The position numbers and the translations under genes were made by a program. A stretch of 64,000 bases of DNA from Acidicapsa dinghuensis (GTDB taxonomy: Bacteria; Acidobacteriota; Terriglobia; Terriglobales; Acidobacteriaceae), in assembly GCF_025685685.1 (NCBI RefSeq), contig NZ_JAGSYH010000004.1, positions 682,001 through 746,000 on the forward strand, given 5' to 3'. A model generated the notes under the pieces. It saw only the letters and a list, made by a program, of their open reading frames with translations. It was not told the origin of the DNA and ran no database searches. Positions 17,346-27,263 of this stretch are shown in pieces; the stretch's first letter is position 1; each line of letters opens with the position of its first letter.

Positions 17346-20300
17346 ATGAAATCCCGTCCGTCCAAAACCCCAGCCTCCGCGCTCCCCCCGCGCAAGCGGA
17401 AAGAAACCGCCAAGGTGATGAATCTTTTTCCTGTAGTCGCCGTGGGAGCTTCAGCGGGGGGCCTCGAAGCATACAAAGAATTTTTCCATGCACTGCCGTC
17501 CGACACCGGGATGGCGTTCGTGCTGATCCAGCACCTGGACCCGAGCCACGAAAGCATGTTGACGGAAATCATAGCGAAGGCTACGACGATGCCAGTCGAG
17601 GAGGTCCGATCGGGTGCTTCCATCCGTTCCAACCACGTTTATGTCATTCCGCCCAATTCCCTGATGGCGTTGTCAGACGGCGTCTTTCAACTGTCGCCGC
17701 GGCGCAAAGCGGCGGGGCAGCATCTCGCGGTTAACTTCTTCATGAGGTCTCTCGCCGAGGAGCGAAAAGGGAGCGCCATTGGGATCATTCTTTCGGGCAC
17801 AGGCGCCGATGGCACTGCGGGCTTGGAGAACATCAAGGCGGAAGGGGGCATCACTTTCGCCCAGGACCCGGCCACTGCGAAATATGATGGAATGCCGCGA
17901 AGCGCCATCGATTCCGGATGCGCCGATTTCATTCTTGCGCCAAGAGACATAGCGACAGAGTTGCGGCGTATCCAGCACCATCCCTACGTGCGTGCGGAAA
18001 AACAAGATGTTGAGGATCTAAGCGCAGAGAAGCCTGCTGTTGAAGAGTCAGCTAAAGAGGAACAAGGCAGAGAACTGGATGAATCCGTAGCTCCGTCTTC
18101 TCACGCGAGAGATTTCAGCGCGGTCCTTGCTCAACTCCGTAAGGCAAGCGGCGTCGACTTCAGCCAATACAAACCGAACACGATTCACCGCCGAGCCTTG
18201 CGTCGCATGCTGCTGCTCAAGATCGACTCACTTCGAGACTACGCCGACTATCTGAAGGAGCACGCTGAAGAAGGTCAGAAGCTGTACGACGACTTGCTCA
18301 TCCCCGTGACCAGCTTCTTCCGCGACTTTGAGGCTTTCGAGACTTTGAAAACTCAGGTCTTTCCAGCCATCGTGAAGGACAAGGGCAACAAGGGCGTGAT
18401 CCGGATATGGGCGCCGGGATGCTCGACGGGCGAGGAGACCTATTCGTTGGCCATGATCCTGCTGGAGTGCCTGGGTGACCGAGCCTCCAGTTTCCAGGTG
18501 CAGATCTTCGGCACCGACCTCAACGATAAAAGCATTCAAAAGGCGCGCGCCGGCGTCTACCGGGAAAGCATCGCAGACGAGATCTCGCCGGGGCGCATCG
18601 CGCGCTTCTTCGTCAAGGTGGAGGGTGGATACCGCGTCAACAAAGCAGTGCGCGATATGTGCGTTTTTGCCCGGCAAAACTTGGCGAACGATCCACCCTT
18701 CTCGCAGATGAACCTTGTCGCTTGCCGCAACCTGCTCATCTACATCCAGCCGGCTTTGCAGAAGAAGATTATTCCCATCCTGCATTATGCGTTGAAGCCT
18801 TCTGGGTTTCTTATATTGGGTAGCTCGGAAAGCGTCTCCGCATTCCCCGAGCTGTTCTCCACGGTGGACAAGAAGCACAAGATTTATGCCAAGAAGCCCA
18901 TCGCATCACGGCTACACTACGACTTTGTCCAGAGCTATTATCCCCTGCAAAGTGGGATCAGTATCCCCGGCAAGGTGCGCGACGTCCAGCCGAGCGACAA
19001 GGATGAAGTGGATATACAGGCCGAGGCCGACCGCATAGTATTGCGGGAACACGCTCCTGTCGGCGTGGTAATTAACCGCGATATGGAAGTTGTCCAGTTC
19101 CGCGGCCAAACAGCGCCGTATCTTGCGCCTCCGCCGGGCAGACCCAGCGTGAATGTTTTGAAACTGGCGCGGAATGGCCTGGCTATTGAGCTGCGCGCCT
19201 TGATTCTCAGTGCGAAGAAAAAGGGTGGAATCGCCAGAAAAAGCGGCATCGCGTTCTTCGAGAGCGGACAGAAGCGGATGCTGAACCTCTCGATAACGCC
19301 GCTAGGAGAGAAGAGACCGACAGAGAACGAGTCCCGGGAGAAGCACTTTTTCCTGGTTCTGTTCGATGATGTCACCTCGCAATGGACCCAGGCCCTCGAT
19401 GCCACTTCTGAACGCAAAACCAAAGGCCGCAGAGAGAATGATCAGGAATCCAAACGACTGAACCAGGAGCTTGCTGGTACGCGCGATGCCCTGCGCTCCG
19501 CGATTGAATCCGAAGACTCGCTAAAAGAGGAATTTCAGTCTGCTAACGAGGAGATTCTCTCCGCGAATGAGGAGTTGCAGAGCACGAACGAGGAGTTGGA
19601 AACCTCGAAGGAAGAACTGCAATCGGCCAACGAGGAACTGGGTACGCTGAATGCTGAGCTCCATAACAAGAACAACGAGCTGCACGACTTGAACAACGAC
19701 ATTTCGAACCTTCTGAACAGCACGCGGATTCCGGTCGTCATGCTCGATCGACAGCTTCACATACGACGGATCACGCCGGCGGAGTCCAACCTGTTCAGGA
19801 CACGTCCTGCCGATCTCGGAAGACCATTTGCCGATATCAAGCTCAATATCGAAGCATCCGACATGACATCTCACGATCTCGAACTGCAGATTGCAAAAGT
19901 CTTGGACCTTCTGCAGCCGATCGAGCGCGAAGTGCGGGACCTCGAAGGCCACTGGCACGGATTGAGCATCCTGCCCTACCGGACGCAGGACAACAAGATC
20001 GATGGCGTGGTGTTGGCGGTGCAGGACATCCACGCAATCAAATCTGCCAACCAACAACTGGCGAAATCTGCGGCATTCTTCCATGGCATCATCGACACGG
20101 TGCGGGAGCCACTGCTGGTCCTCGACCACGGGCAGAGAGTGGTTGCGGTGAATGAATCTTTTCTGAGCACCTTCGAGGTTTCATTAGAGCAGACCGTCAA
20201 CAGGATGCTCTATGAGCTTGGCAACGGCCAATGGAATATCCCGGAGCTACGCAAGTTGCTGGACCGAGTATTGCCCAAAAGGGAAATCGTAACGGACTTT

Positions 20301-21509
20301 GAAGTGAACCACGACTTTGAAAGCATCGGCCACAGGAAGATGCTTCTGAACGCGCGACGACTCGTCCAATTAGACCAATCGCAGCCGATGATTTTGCTGG
20401 CCATCGAGGACATCACTGAACGCAAGAACACAGAGATGGACCTCGCAAGGCTGGCTGCCATCGTCGAATGCTCAGACGACGCTATCATTGGCAAGAACCT
20501 TGATGGAATTATCCAGACTTGGAATCGCGGTGCGGAACTGCTTTTCGGATATAAAGAGAAGGAAGCCATCGGGCAGCCCATCACGATGTTGATGCCGCGA
20601 GATCGGGTCGACGAGGAAGCAGCTATTCTGAAACGCATCCGTCGCGGGGAGCATATCACTCACTACGAATCGGTCCGTCGGCACAAGGACGGGAGGTTGC
20701 TTGACGTCTCCTTAACTATTTCACCGCTCATGGATGCGCACGGTCAGATAGTGGGTGCATCGAAAATCGCACGTGACATCAGCGCGCGCAAGATGGCGGA
20801 AGCTGCTTTGATCAAATCGGAAAAGCTGGCTGCTGCGGGGCGGCTGGCGGCCACACTGGCTCATGAAATAAATAACCCACTTCAAGCCGTGACGAATTTG
20901 GTAAGCATGCTGGCGCAAACTCCCGGGTTGGATGCACAGGGTCAGGCACATGCGGCGATGGCGGAGAGCGAACTGCGCCGGGTGAGCCATCTTACTCAAC
21001 AGTCTCTGAGCTTTTACAGAGAGTCGGTCTCCCCAACCAACGTTGATCTAGGAGAATTGATCGACAACGTCCTGGGCATTTATCGCAAGCGAATTGATGC
21101 CAAGGGGATCAATGTCACAAGGAGATACCAAGTGGGCAGTACGACGATCAAGACCTATCCAGGCGAGATTCGCCAGGTACTCTCGACGCTGCTCCTGAAT
21201 GCAATAGAGGCCGTCGAAGAAGGGGGCGCCATCGCTGTCCGGGCTCGTAAAGCCGCCCATTGGCAAAAGCGATCGCTTCGGGGTGTTAGGGTGACCATCG
21301 CCGACAACGGAATGGGCATTCCTGCGCAGAATATACTTCGCATCTTTGAACCATTCTTTACCACAAAAGGTGAGAATGGAACCGGGCTGGGTCTCTGGGT
21401 GGCGAGCGGGATTGTAGACCGTTCGGGTGGTTCGATTCTGATCCGGAGCAGCGTGCGTGCTGGAAGGCACGGAACTTGTTTTTCGATCTTTTTGCCCACA
21501 AAATCTTGA
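17346..21509 (+). CDS. CheB-CheR-PAS histidine kinase hybrid
   Basis: The 1387-residue signalling protein has these domains in order. CheB methylesterase (about 25-200; VAVGASAGGLE with the nucleophile Ser36, IQHLDPSH, LSGTGADGTAG). CheR methyltransferase (about 250-510; FRDFEAFETL, IWAPGCSTGEETYSLAMIL for SAM binding, NLVACRNLLIYI). A long Glu/Asn/Leu coiled coil (about 695-790, repeats of SANEEL/STNEEL). Three PAS domains (about 790-890, 908-1030, 1035-1150). A HisKA-type phosphoacceptor helix (LAATLAHEINNPLQ, near 1170) and HATPase (DNGMGIPAQNIL ... GTGLGLW). No receiver domain is attached and no response regulator is adjacent. Such hybrids sense through PAS domains rather than serving flagellar chemotaxis; no che or flagellar genes are nearby. 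Confidence 0.93.
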   Translation: MKSRPSKTPASALPPRKRKETAKVMNLFPVVAVGASAGGLEAYKEFFHALPSDTGMAFVLIQHLDPSHESMLTEIIAKATTMPVEEVRSGASIRSNHVYVIPPNSLMALSDGVFQLSPRRKAAGQHLAVNFFMRSLAEERKGSAIGIILSGTGADGTAGLENIKAEGGITFAQDPATAKYDGMPRSAIDSGCADFILAPRDIATELRRIQHHPYVRAEKQDVEDLSAEKPAVEESAKEEQGRELDESVAPSSHARDFSAVLAQLRKASGVDFSQYKPNTIHRRALRRMLLLKIDSLRDYADYLKEHAEEGQKLYDDLLIPVTSFFRDFEAFETLKTQVFPAIVKDKGNKGVIRIWAPGCSTGEETYSLAMILLECLGDRASSFQVQIFGTDLNDKSIQKARAGVYRESIADEISPGRIARFFVKVEGGYRVNKAVRDMCVFARQNLANDPPFSQMNLVACRNLLIYIQPALQKKIIPILHYALKPSGFLILGSSESVSAFPELFSTVDKKHKIYAKKPIASRLHYDFVQSYYPLQSGISIPGKVRDVQPSDKDEVDIQAEADRIVLREHAPVGVVINRDMEVVQFRGQTAPYLAPPPGRPSVNVLKLARNGLAIELRALILSAKKKGGIARKSGIAFFESGQKRMLNLSITPLGEKRPTENESREKHFFLVLFDDVTSQWTQALDATSERKTKGRRENDQESKRLNQELAGTRDALRSAIESEDSLKEEFQSANEEILSANEELQSTNEELETSKEELQSANEELGTLNAELHNKNNELHDLNNDISNLLNSTRIPVVMLDRQLHIRRITPAESNLFRTRPADLGRPFADIKLNIEASDMTSHDLELQIAKVLDLLQPIEREVRDLEGHWHGLSILPYRTQDNKIDGVVLAVQDIHAIKSANQQLAKSAAFFHGIIDTVREPLLVLDHGQRVVAVNESFLSTFEVSLEQTVNRMLYELGNGQWNIPELRKLLDRVLPKREIVTDFEVNHDFESIGHRKMLLNARRLVQLDQSQPMILLAIEDITERKNTEMDLARLAAIVECSDDAIIGKNLDGIIQTWNRGAELLFGYKEKEAIGQPITMLMPRDRVDEEAAILKRIRRGEHITHYESVRRHKDGRLLDVSLTISPLMDAHGQIVGASKIARDISARKMAEAALIKSEKLAAAGRLAATLAHEINNPLQAVTNLVSMLAQTPGLDAQGQAHAAMAESELRRVSHLTQQSLSFYRESVSPTNVDLGELIDNVLGIYRKRIDAKGINVTRRYQVGSTTIKTYPGEIRQVLSTLLLNAIEAVEEGGAIAVRARKAAHWQKRSLRGVRVTIADNGMGIPAQNILRIFEPFFTTKGENGTGLGLWVASGIVDRSGGSILIRSSVRAGRHGTCFSIFLPTKS

Positions 21510-21672
21510 CGAGAGTTCGTAAACCTAACGCGGGCGACGAAGGACTGTACCGTCTGGTCCGTTGAATGAGAGGAATTCGGCGGTCCTTCTCAATTGACGC
21601 GCACAGTTCTTATCGTGTTTCCAGACCGAACGCCCAGTCGTTTTTGGTTCCGATCTGACGAACCATGTCAGG

Positions 21673-21936
21673 TCAAATAACTCTTCTGTAGGCGCCGGCA
21701 ATCTTGTCGCTTGCCAATTTGACCGCAGCCACTACTGCGTCACCTGCAGCCAGAGTGTGTACGAGCGCAGATTTCCTTCGCGCGACGCTTTTCTCGATCG
21801 GGACAGCCTCAATATCACCGCCGAAAATGGTGTGCGCATCCTCCATCCGGTCGATCGCCGAGTTCAGCTCCGCAACAACTGCATCGGCTTCATCCGCGAA
21901 TACGACGATTTCGACGTTGATTTTCCGGTAATCCAT
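21673..21936 (-). CDS. Small conserved-looking protein, 87 aa, function unknown
   Basis: The start is ATG 21936 (MDYRKINVEIVVFADEAD), preceded by AAGGAG at good spacing; the frame runs on to 21969 without an RBS. The product is soluble alpha/beta: strand VEIVVFADEADAVVAELNSAIDRM, GGDIEAVPIEKS, then a helical C-terminus. It reads like a ferredoxin-like or ACT-like small domain, but I cannot place it in a family. Single gene between the convergent kinase gene and the hydrolase. Confidence 0.6.
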   Translation of the reverse strand: MDYRKINVEIVVFADEADAVVAELNSAIDRMEDAHTIFGGDIEAVPIEKSVARRKSALVHTLAAGDAVVAAVKLASDKIAGAYRRVI

Positions 21937-22361
21937 GCGATGCTCCTTGCCCGATTCTACTCCGCTCACGAACTCTCCCGGCTCCAGTCGACGCGTCCCA
22001 AGACTGCAAGAGTCTCATTTCGAATCGCCTAGGAGACAACTGCTGTTGTTGCGACCTCAAGAGCAAGCCGGTCCCAGCGCCCACAATTTGCTGCTGCATC
22101 ATTGGTGCTCTCAAGGAACTCAAGCAGAGTTGAATCAGGATCGGCAGAGAGACGCCTCACTTCATAGGGCACAAACTCACCCATCTTGTTCATTCACGTA
22201 AACGGATGTCCGAAATCGAACGCCGGTCGCTTGTCGCTCCATCATTCTGTCTGCCCAATGCAAGTTCTCAACTGGCACTGACAGCCCGAATCACTTATCC
22301 ACATTCGCTCGATGAGCGAATTGGCGATGTATGAGGCACTTATCGAGGTATTCCTATTTGC
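21937..22361. other. Intergenic region with dispersed repeat copy 3
   Basis: About 425 bases without a supported gene. Holds the 36-bp repeat at 22294-22329, near the 3' end of the following hydrolase gene. Confidence 0.4.
22294..22329 (-). repeat. 36-bp dispersed repeat, copy 3
   Basis: 32 of 36 bases match copy 2, including the unbroken run TCGATGAGCGAATTGGCGAT. Located 32 bases beyond the stop codon of the - strand hydrolase gene. Confidence 0.65.
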
Positions 22362-23375
22362 TTATGGATTGTTGGGAGCTCCGCCTTTTTCCGCGTTCGC
22401 TGATAGCAGTGTGTCGGACCAGCTCGCAATAACCTGGGCCACGCGGTCCTCATGCCCGTCATACATATGATCGGCACCCTGGATCAAAGAAGTATCCACG
22501 CGACTTGGGTGAGTAGGTAACCGTTCAATTGATGCTTTGATCTGTTTCAGATCCTCTTCGTTTCCAACGTCTCCGTCTGTTCCTAAAAGGACGAGCAGTG
22601 GACACTGGATACGACTGACACCAGCATCGTTGCTCAGAGCTCCAAAAAAATCCTTGAATCCGGGTGGTCTGTTGACTAGATCCAGAAATGTGCCGGCACT
22701 CAGAAAGGGGCCTTGCACCAGTTCTTCCGGTTTTCCGTCACTAATGTCCTGCTTTGCCTTCGAGACCCATTCAGGGGGCGGAATCCTGGTGTCGGGACGG
22801 ACGTCTCCTGAAGCCAGCACCAGTCCCGCGACGCGGGGGTCCTGTGTCTTCGCTTGATATTCACGTGCGGCATTCGCGCCCGCGCTATGGCCTACGAGAA
22901 CGACGTGTTTGAACCCAAGACGCTGCGCAAAGTCGATCCAAGCTGCTATGTCCCGTACTTGTTCGCTGGGAATTCCCCAATAAGTGCCACCACGGATTCG
23001 CTTTCCTCCTGGCCATGCCTCGTCGTTCCCAAGATCGTGCATCCGGGTATTCCCAGTGACAACGGTGAAACCGCGATTTGCCAGGGCTCGGCTGATCGCA
23101 ACGTATGTTGGAGAATAAAAATTAATCGTCGCTCCATGTACCCAAATGACTGCGATTTCTTTGGCCTCGTTTTTCGGCGGAGTGAAGAGCGCTCCTGCAT
23201 CGGTAACATTGTCGTTGGTCTGAACTTGGACGATTCGCTCTCTAATCTCTCCTGCCTTTTGTTCACCAGTTTGGGCTGCCAAGCTGCGCTCAAGCGGCAA
23301 AGATGTACAGAGCATGGCAAAGACGGTGGCAGGGACCGCCATTTTAAGCCCGGCCTTCAAACGAGCGACGACCAT
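22362..23375 (-). CDS. Alpha/beta hydrolase, secreted
   Basis: A 337-residue hydrolase with an N-terminal signal (AVPATVFAMLCTSLPLERSLAAQ). The core has IAVIWVHGATINFYSPTY as oxyanion loop, HVVLVGHSAGANAAREY with nucleophile Ser, LLVLLGTDGDVGNEEDL with the acid, and IQGADHMYDGHEDRVAQVI with the His. It most resembles dienelactone-hydrolase/UPF0227-like serine hydrolases acting on small molecules. The start could also lie at an internal Met (MAVPATV). Stands alone. Confidence 0.85.
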   Translation of the reverse strand: MVVARLKAGLKMAVPATVFAMLCTSLPLERSLAAQTGEQKAGEIRERIVQVQTNDNVTDAGALFTPPKNEAKEIAVIWVHGATINFYSPTYVAISRALANRGFTVVTGNTRMHDLGNDEAWPGGKRIRGGTYWGIPSEQVRDIAAWIDFAQRLGFKHVVLVGHSAGANAAREYQAKTQDPRVAGLVLASGDVRPDTRIPPPEWVSKAKQDISDGKPEELVQGPFLSAGTFLDLVNRPPGFKDFFGALSNDAGVSRIQCPLLVLLGTDGDVGNEEDLKQIKASIERLPTHPSRVDTSLIQGADHMYDGHEDRVAQVIASWSDTLLSANAEKGGAPNNP

Positions 23376-23744
23376 TCCTCTCCGTTCCCTCCATTCCTTC
23401 CCTGTACGGAGACGGGGGGAATAAAGTTCCGCTCAATTGTCGAGCCTCTTCTGGTAGGTACGTGTCACCGTTGGTCCCCCGAAGTGAGAAGTTTGCTCGT
23501 GAAAATGCACTGAACCTTGGACGGTTTTTCGACGATACCGCCCCCAGAGCGTGGTTGACCTCTTCAGCAAGCATCTCGCATGAATCGCAAACCTGGGTTG
23601 ACGACGGAGGCGAGAACGATTCTATCCAGACAGCGTCAAGGGTAAGACCGGGCTTAGCTCATCCCATTCACCGACCAAACTGCCGATTTCGCCGATGTCT
23701 TCCATGCACGGTCCGTGAGCGAGCACAATAAGAAAGGGGATGCG
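23376..23744. other. Intergenic region, no gene supported
   Basis: About 370 bases between divergent genes. Must hold the promoters of the hydrolase and of the LytS-type kinase. No clear motif was found. Confidence 0.35.
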
Positions 23745-24860
23745 ATGCTGAAACGCTACCGATTCTGGATCTTGTACAGTGCCGCATGGTCCCCCTACGC
23801 CATCAGCTACTACATTCTGTTCGCCGCGAATCCTTCGCTGCGCCGTGCAGCCGCAGTCGAAACTTTCTACAACATCGCTCCGGCCTTCCTCTTGGGCCTG
23901 GCCGCGTTGCGATGGTGTCAGGCAATCCCATGGCTCCATCGCCGTCCCTGGTTCTACCCACTGCAGATTCTCTCCGGGGCGATTTATTCGCTCACCTGGT
24001 TGATTGCCGTTCTCGTGGTCAGCAGTCTCGGTAACGCGCTCATCTCTCACAAATTTATCTTCGGGCACTTCAGCTCGTACGCTCTTCAGTGGCAATTCTT
24101 CAGCGGCCTCATGGTCTATGGAAACATCGCAGGCTTCACCTATGTTTCGGAAGTCAACCGGAACCTGCGTGAGGAAGAAAGAAGGCGTGAAGCTGCGGAA
24201 GCACTCAAGGCGAAAGCTGAGTTGGCGGCCCTTCGCGCGCAGCTCAATCCGCACTTCTTATTCAATACTTTGAACTCGCTTCTGGGCTTGATGGATCAGA
24301 ACACGGAGGACGCCAAGAAGGCCCTCACACAACTAGCCGATATGCTGCGTTACGCGCTAAGAAGCGATCCGGCAAGGAACGAAGATGATGTGAGCCTTCG
24401 CGAGGAGTTGCATTTTGCCGAGGCGTATCTCGCGCTTGAAAGGCTTCGACTAGGCGACCGTCTACACGTAGAGCGCTGTATCGATCCCGGAGCATTGCAA
24501 TGCAGGTTGCCCGCCCTCACGATTCAGCCCCTCGTTGAAAACGCGATTCGGCATGGAATTGCTCCGCGATCCAGAAGAGGAACCTTGACTTTGACCGCTA
24601 GGCGAGAACAGAACGCTCTATCCATCGTCGTCTCTGACGACGGGGTCGGAGCAGAGACGGCGCGAGCCTTAACCGCCGCTGGTACAGGGATTCGCACGGT
24701 GCGGCAACGCTTGATGCTATACAGCAAAGGGGCGGCGACGCTTGAAATAGAAGGAACACCCGGAAGTGGATTCGCAGTTTCAATCGTGCTTCCGTTAGAC
24801 GCGTCCGACGAAGAGAACTTATCGGTTGGCGAAACGGTCGGGAGAGATAACCATCCATGA
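23745..24860 (+). CDS. LytS-type sensor histidine kinase
   Basis: About 371 residues from ATG 23745, chosen for AAAGGGG upstream; a GTG at 23715 is in frame. Four hydrophobic helices (about 10-130: FWILYSAAWSPYAISYYILF, IAPAFLLGLAALRW, SLTWLIAVLVVSSL, QFFSGLMVYGNIAGF) precede a short coiled linker EERRREAAEALKAKAELAALRAQL. Then comes the His_kinase motif LNPHFLFNTLNSLLGL and an HATPase with QPLVENAIRHG and VSDDGVGAET. It overlaps the LytTR regulator gene by four bases (ATGA), giving a standard two-component pair. No dedicated sensor domain is seen beyond the membrane helices. Confidence 0.92.
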   Translation: MLKRYRFWILYSAAWSPYAISYYILFAANPSLRRAAAVETFYNIAPAFLLGLAALRWCQAIPWLHRRPWFYPLQILSGAIYSLTWLIAVLVVSSLGNALISHKFIFGHFSSYALQWQFFSGLMVYGNIAGFTYVSEVNRNLREEERRREAAEALKAKAELAALRAQLNPHFLFNTLNSLLGLMDQNTEDAKKALTQLADMLRYALRSDPARNEDDVSLREELHFAEAYLALERLRLGDRLHVERCIDPGALQCRLPALTIQPLVENAIRHGIAPRSRRGTLTLTARREQNALSIVVSDDGVGAETARALTAAGTGIRTVRQRLMLYSKGAATLEIEGTPGSGFAVSIVLPLDASDEENLSVGETVGRDNHP

Positions 24861-25591
24861 TGCGCACGCTCATCGTCGAGGATGAACCTCTTGCTCGCAA
24901 CGTTCTCCGTTCGTTTATTGCGAGGCGTTCCGACATCGACCTCGTTGGGGAAGCAACGGATGGTCTCGCCGGCATCCGGTTAATCGATGATTTGATTCCC
25001 GATCTGGTGCTCCTCGACATCTCGTTACCGGAATGCTCCGGCGTGGAGGTTCTACATAGAATTAAGAGGAATCCGGCGGTTATCTTTACAACTGCATTCG
25101 ACACCTATGCGCTTACGGCTTTTGAGCTGGGAGCGTTCGATTATCTTCTGAAGCCATTTCAAGCAGAGCGGTTCAACGTCGCGATCGATCGGGTTGCAGA
25201 GAGGCTCGGGTCAACTGAAAGTGAGCCGACGATTCAAGAACGTATCGACGCTAATTTGCAAGGCGCGTATCTGGAGCGTTTCTTTGTGCGACATCGCGGT
25301 CAGACCTTGCCTGTGTTCGCCTCCGAAGTCTTGAGATTCGAAGCCGACGATGACTATACAGCGATTCACTTGAAGGGCAAGCGATACCTGATTCATATCC
25401 CGTTGCGGGAGATTGAGAAGAGGCTCAATCCTCAATCGTTCTTGCGAGTGCATCGCTCCAATATCGTGAACCTGAATCACATCCATAGAGCCGTACAGAC
25501 AGACCGCCGATTCACGATTGAGCTCTCGGATGGTTCGCAAGTGATCGCGAGTCGCTCACGGACATCCGCAATTCAAGCCCTCCATCTCTAG
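24857..25591 (+). CDS. LytTR-family response regulator
   Basis: The 244-residue protein has a receiver domain at 1-120 (LIVEDEPLARNVLRSF, phosphoacceptor Asp in PDLVLLDISLP, TTAFDTYALTAFELGAFDYLLKPF) and a C-terminal LytTR DNA-binding domain from about 140 (FFVRHRGQTLPVFASEVLRFEADDDYTAIHLKGKRYLI ... FLRVHRSNIVNLNHIH). Partner of the LytS-type kinase, with which it is translationally coupled. Targets are unknown; the thioredoxin fusion gene 118 bases downstream on the same strand could be co-regulated. Confidence 0.93.
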   Translation: MMRTLIVEDEPLARNVLRSFIARRSDIDLVGEATDGLAGIRLIDDLIPDLVLLDISLPECSGVEVLHRIKRNPAVIFTTAFDTYALTAFELGAFDYLLKPFQAERFNVAIDRVAERLGSTESEPTIQERIDANLQGAYLERFFVRHRGQTLPVFASEVLRFEADDDYTAIHLKGKRYLIHIPLREIEKRLNPQSFLRVHRSNIVNLNHIHRAVQTDRRFTIELSDGSQVIASRSRTSAIQALHL

Positions 25592-25709
25592 TCCTGGCCA
25601 GTCACCGAAGCTCGCAGCCTGTTCGCCGAATAGTTCAGAGGGAGCAGCCCTGAGAGCCTACTCTCCTTAGTGGCAGCCGACGAAGTGGGTATGCTTTTAG
25701 GAGACAATC

Positions 25710-26849
25710 GTGCGAGAAATCTGGTGGAGACTAGCGGTTGCCGTTATGTTGACAATGAGCGTAACGCTCAGTTGTGAGGCGCAGGAGTCGGCGCAGATCT
25801 TCGTTCAGAAGATGTCTCAGGCTGCCCACAACCAACGAACCCTGAATGCGGACATCCAATTTATTTGGAAGACGAGCACCGGAACGAAAGCGGCGAGCGG
25901 CACCATCCGTTTGATGAAGCCCAACTATGCCCTGATCAAGTTGACCGGAGACTACCCATTACGGTTGCTCGCTTCCGACGGGACGACTCGGTACCTTGCC
26001 CCAGACGACAAGAGCTATACACAGGAGCCCATCGACCCGCACGGGGAAAAGATAGACACGCCCTGGTGGGGATTTCCTTTCCGCTTCTTCTTCGGGCAAA
26101 GCCTCAATCCATTCGCCACTGTTACGAATGCGACCGAACAGTTAGACACCGTCCTTAGTGAGTCGGTTGATGGGCGGCAGTTTCGTGTTCTTCAGGCCCA
26201 CGGAAATGGCCCAATGGGCGAGTACAAGGCTCAGTTCTATTTTTTCGGGGATGTATTAGAACGGACTATCGTGCAATTCAGTTCGGGGACAAAGTCCGGG
26301 GTATTCGAAGCAAAGTTGAGCAACGTGCATGTGAACGTGACCTATTCGGCCAGGTCCTTTCACTTCGTGCCCGTTGCCGGCCAAGAACCAGCGTCGATCT
26401 CCAGTGGCATGCTTGCGATTGGAGAAAAGGCTCCAGACTTCACGTTACCGACGCCGGAGGGCAAGCCACTGACGCTCTCAACCCAGCTGCAAGGCAAGAA
26501 GGCAACCTTAGTAAATTTTTGGTACTACAACTGCGCCCCATGCCGTATTGAGTTCCCTGAATTCGAAAAATTATATGAACAATACCGGGGACAGGGCTTC
26601 ACGATTGTGGCGGTGAACCGTGGAGACTCAGCAAAGACAGTGTCCGATTATGCCCATAGAGCAGGTTTGGAGTTTCCAATCGCACTGGGCGGGGAATTCG
26701 GAAGACCCGGTGTTTTCGCAAACTACAAGGTTTCCGAGGAGTTCCCCCAAACATATTTGCTTGATGCGGAGGGACGCATCGTTTACCGGACAGCGGGGAT
26801 GGATATAGATGGACTCAAACGAGCCCTTCAGCAGATAGGTCTACGATAG
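25710..26849 (+). CDS. Periplasmic LolA/DUF2092-like domain fused to a TlpA-type thioredoxin
   Basis: A 379-residue exported protein with a GTG start and AGGAG eight bases upstream. A signal peptide (WWRLAVAVMLTMSVTLSCEA, possible lipobox-like LSC) precedes an N-terminal domain of LolA-like outer-membrane lipoprotein-sorting character (about 30-230: MSQAAHNQRTLNADIQFIWKT, GTIRLMKPNYALIKLTGDYPL). The C-terminal domain (about 235-375) is a TlpA/ResA thioredoxin with APDFTLPTPEGKPLTLS, active site Cys275-Ala-Pro-Cys278 and EEFPQTYLLD near the cis-Pro. Its role is probably thiol-disulfide exchange in the periplasm coupled to lipid or lipoprotein binding. This fusion recurs in Acidobacteria. Confidence 0.85.
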   Translation: MREIWWRLAVAVMLTMSVTLSCEAQESAQIFVQKMSQAAHNQRTLNADIQFIWKTSTGTKAASGTIRLMKPNYALIKLTGDYPLRLLASDGTTRYLAPDDKSYTQEPIDPHGEKIDTPWWGFPFRFFFGQSLNPFATVTNATEQLDTVLSESVDGRQFRVLQAHGNGPMGEYKAQFYFFGDVLERTIVQFSSGTKSGVFEAKLSNVHVNVTYSARSFHFVPVAGQEPASISSGMLAIGEKAPDFTLPTPEGKPLTLSTQLQGKKATLVNFWYYNCAPCRIEFPEFEKLYEQYRGQGFTIVAVNRGDSAKTVSDYAHRAGLEFPIALGGEFGRPGVFANYKVSEEFPQTYLLDAEGRIVYRTAGMDIDGLKRALQQIGLR

Positions 26850-27263
26850 TCGGCTCGAAGGACAAACGCGGGCCGCGGAAACGAGGGATAGTCGCCCGAT
26901 CTTTGTCCCAGGGAGTCTTGGCCTGATGATGAGAGCAAGGTGGTGTTCGATTCTTCTCCGTATGGAGAAGGCTTGCACGGGCCTCTTCGACGTCAGCTCG
27001 GCAAGCTTCCGTCAGCTCCACGCTCTTTGAATTGCGCACAAGGAGAATGAAGCCTAGCCTCTCTTCGAGAAGGGCGATCTGCTTCCCGTTGCCACTCCAG
27101 AAGAAGTACCGAGGATTCGGTTTGGGCCGGGCGGTACGTTGCGAAGATCTTCCGCGATACTGTGCGGCAGCGGAACATACACGGGTACGCCAGTCGTTGC
27201 CATCCCCTGTACAAGTCCCGCCACCACCCCCACTGCTCTCTGGGAATAAGATAAAGGGAACGC
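26850..27263. other. Intergenic region, no gene supported
   Basis: About 410 bases; short frames on both strands look non-coding. A purine-rich AAGGGA lies just before the next start codon. Confidence 0.35.
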
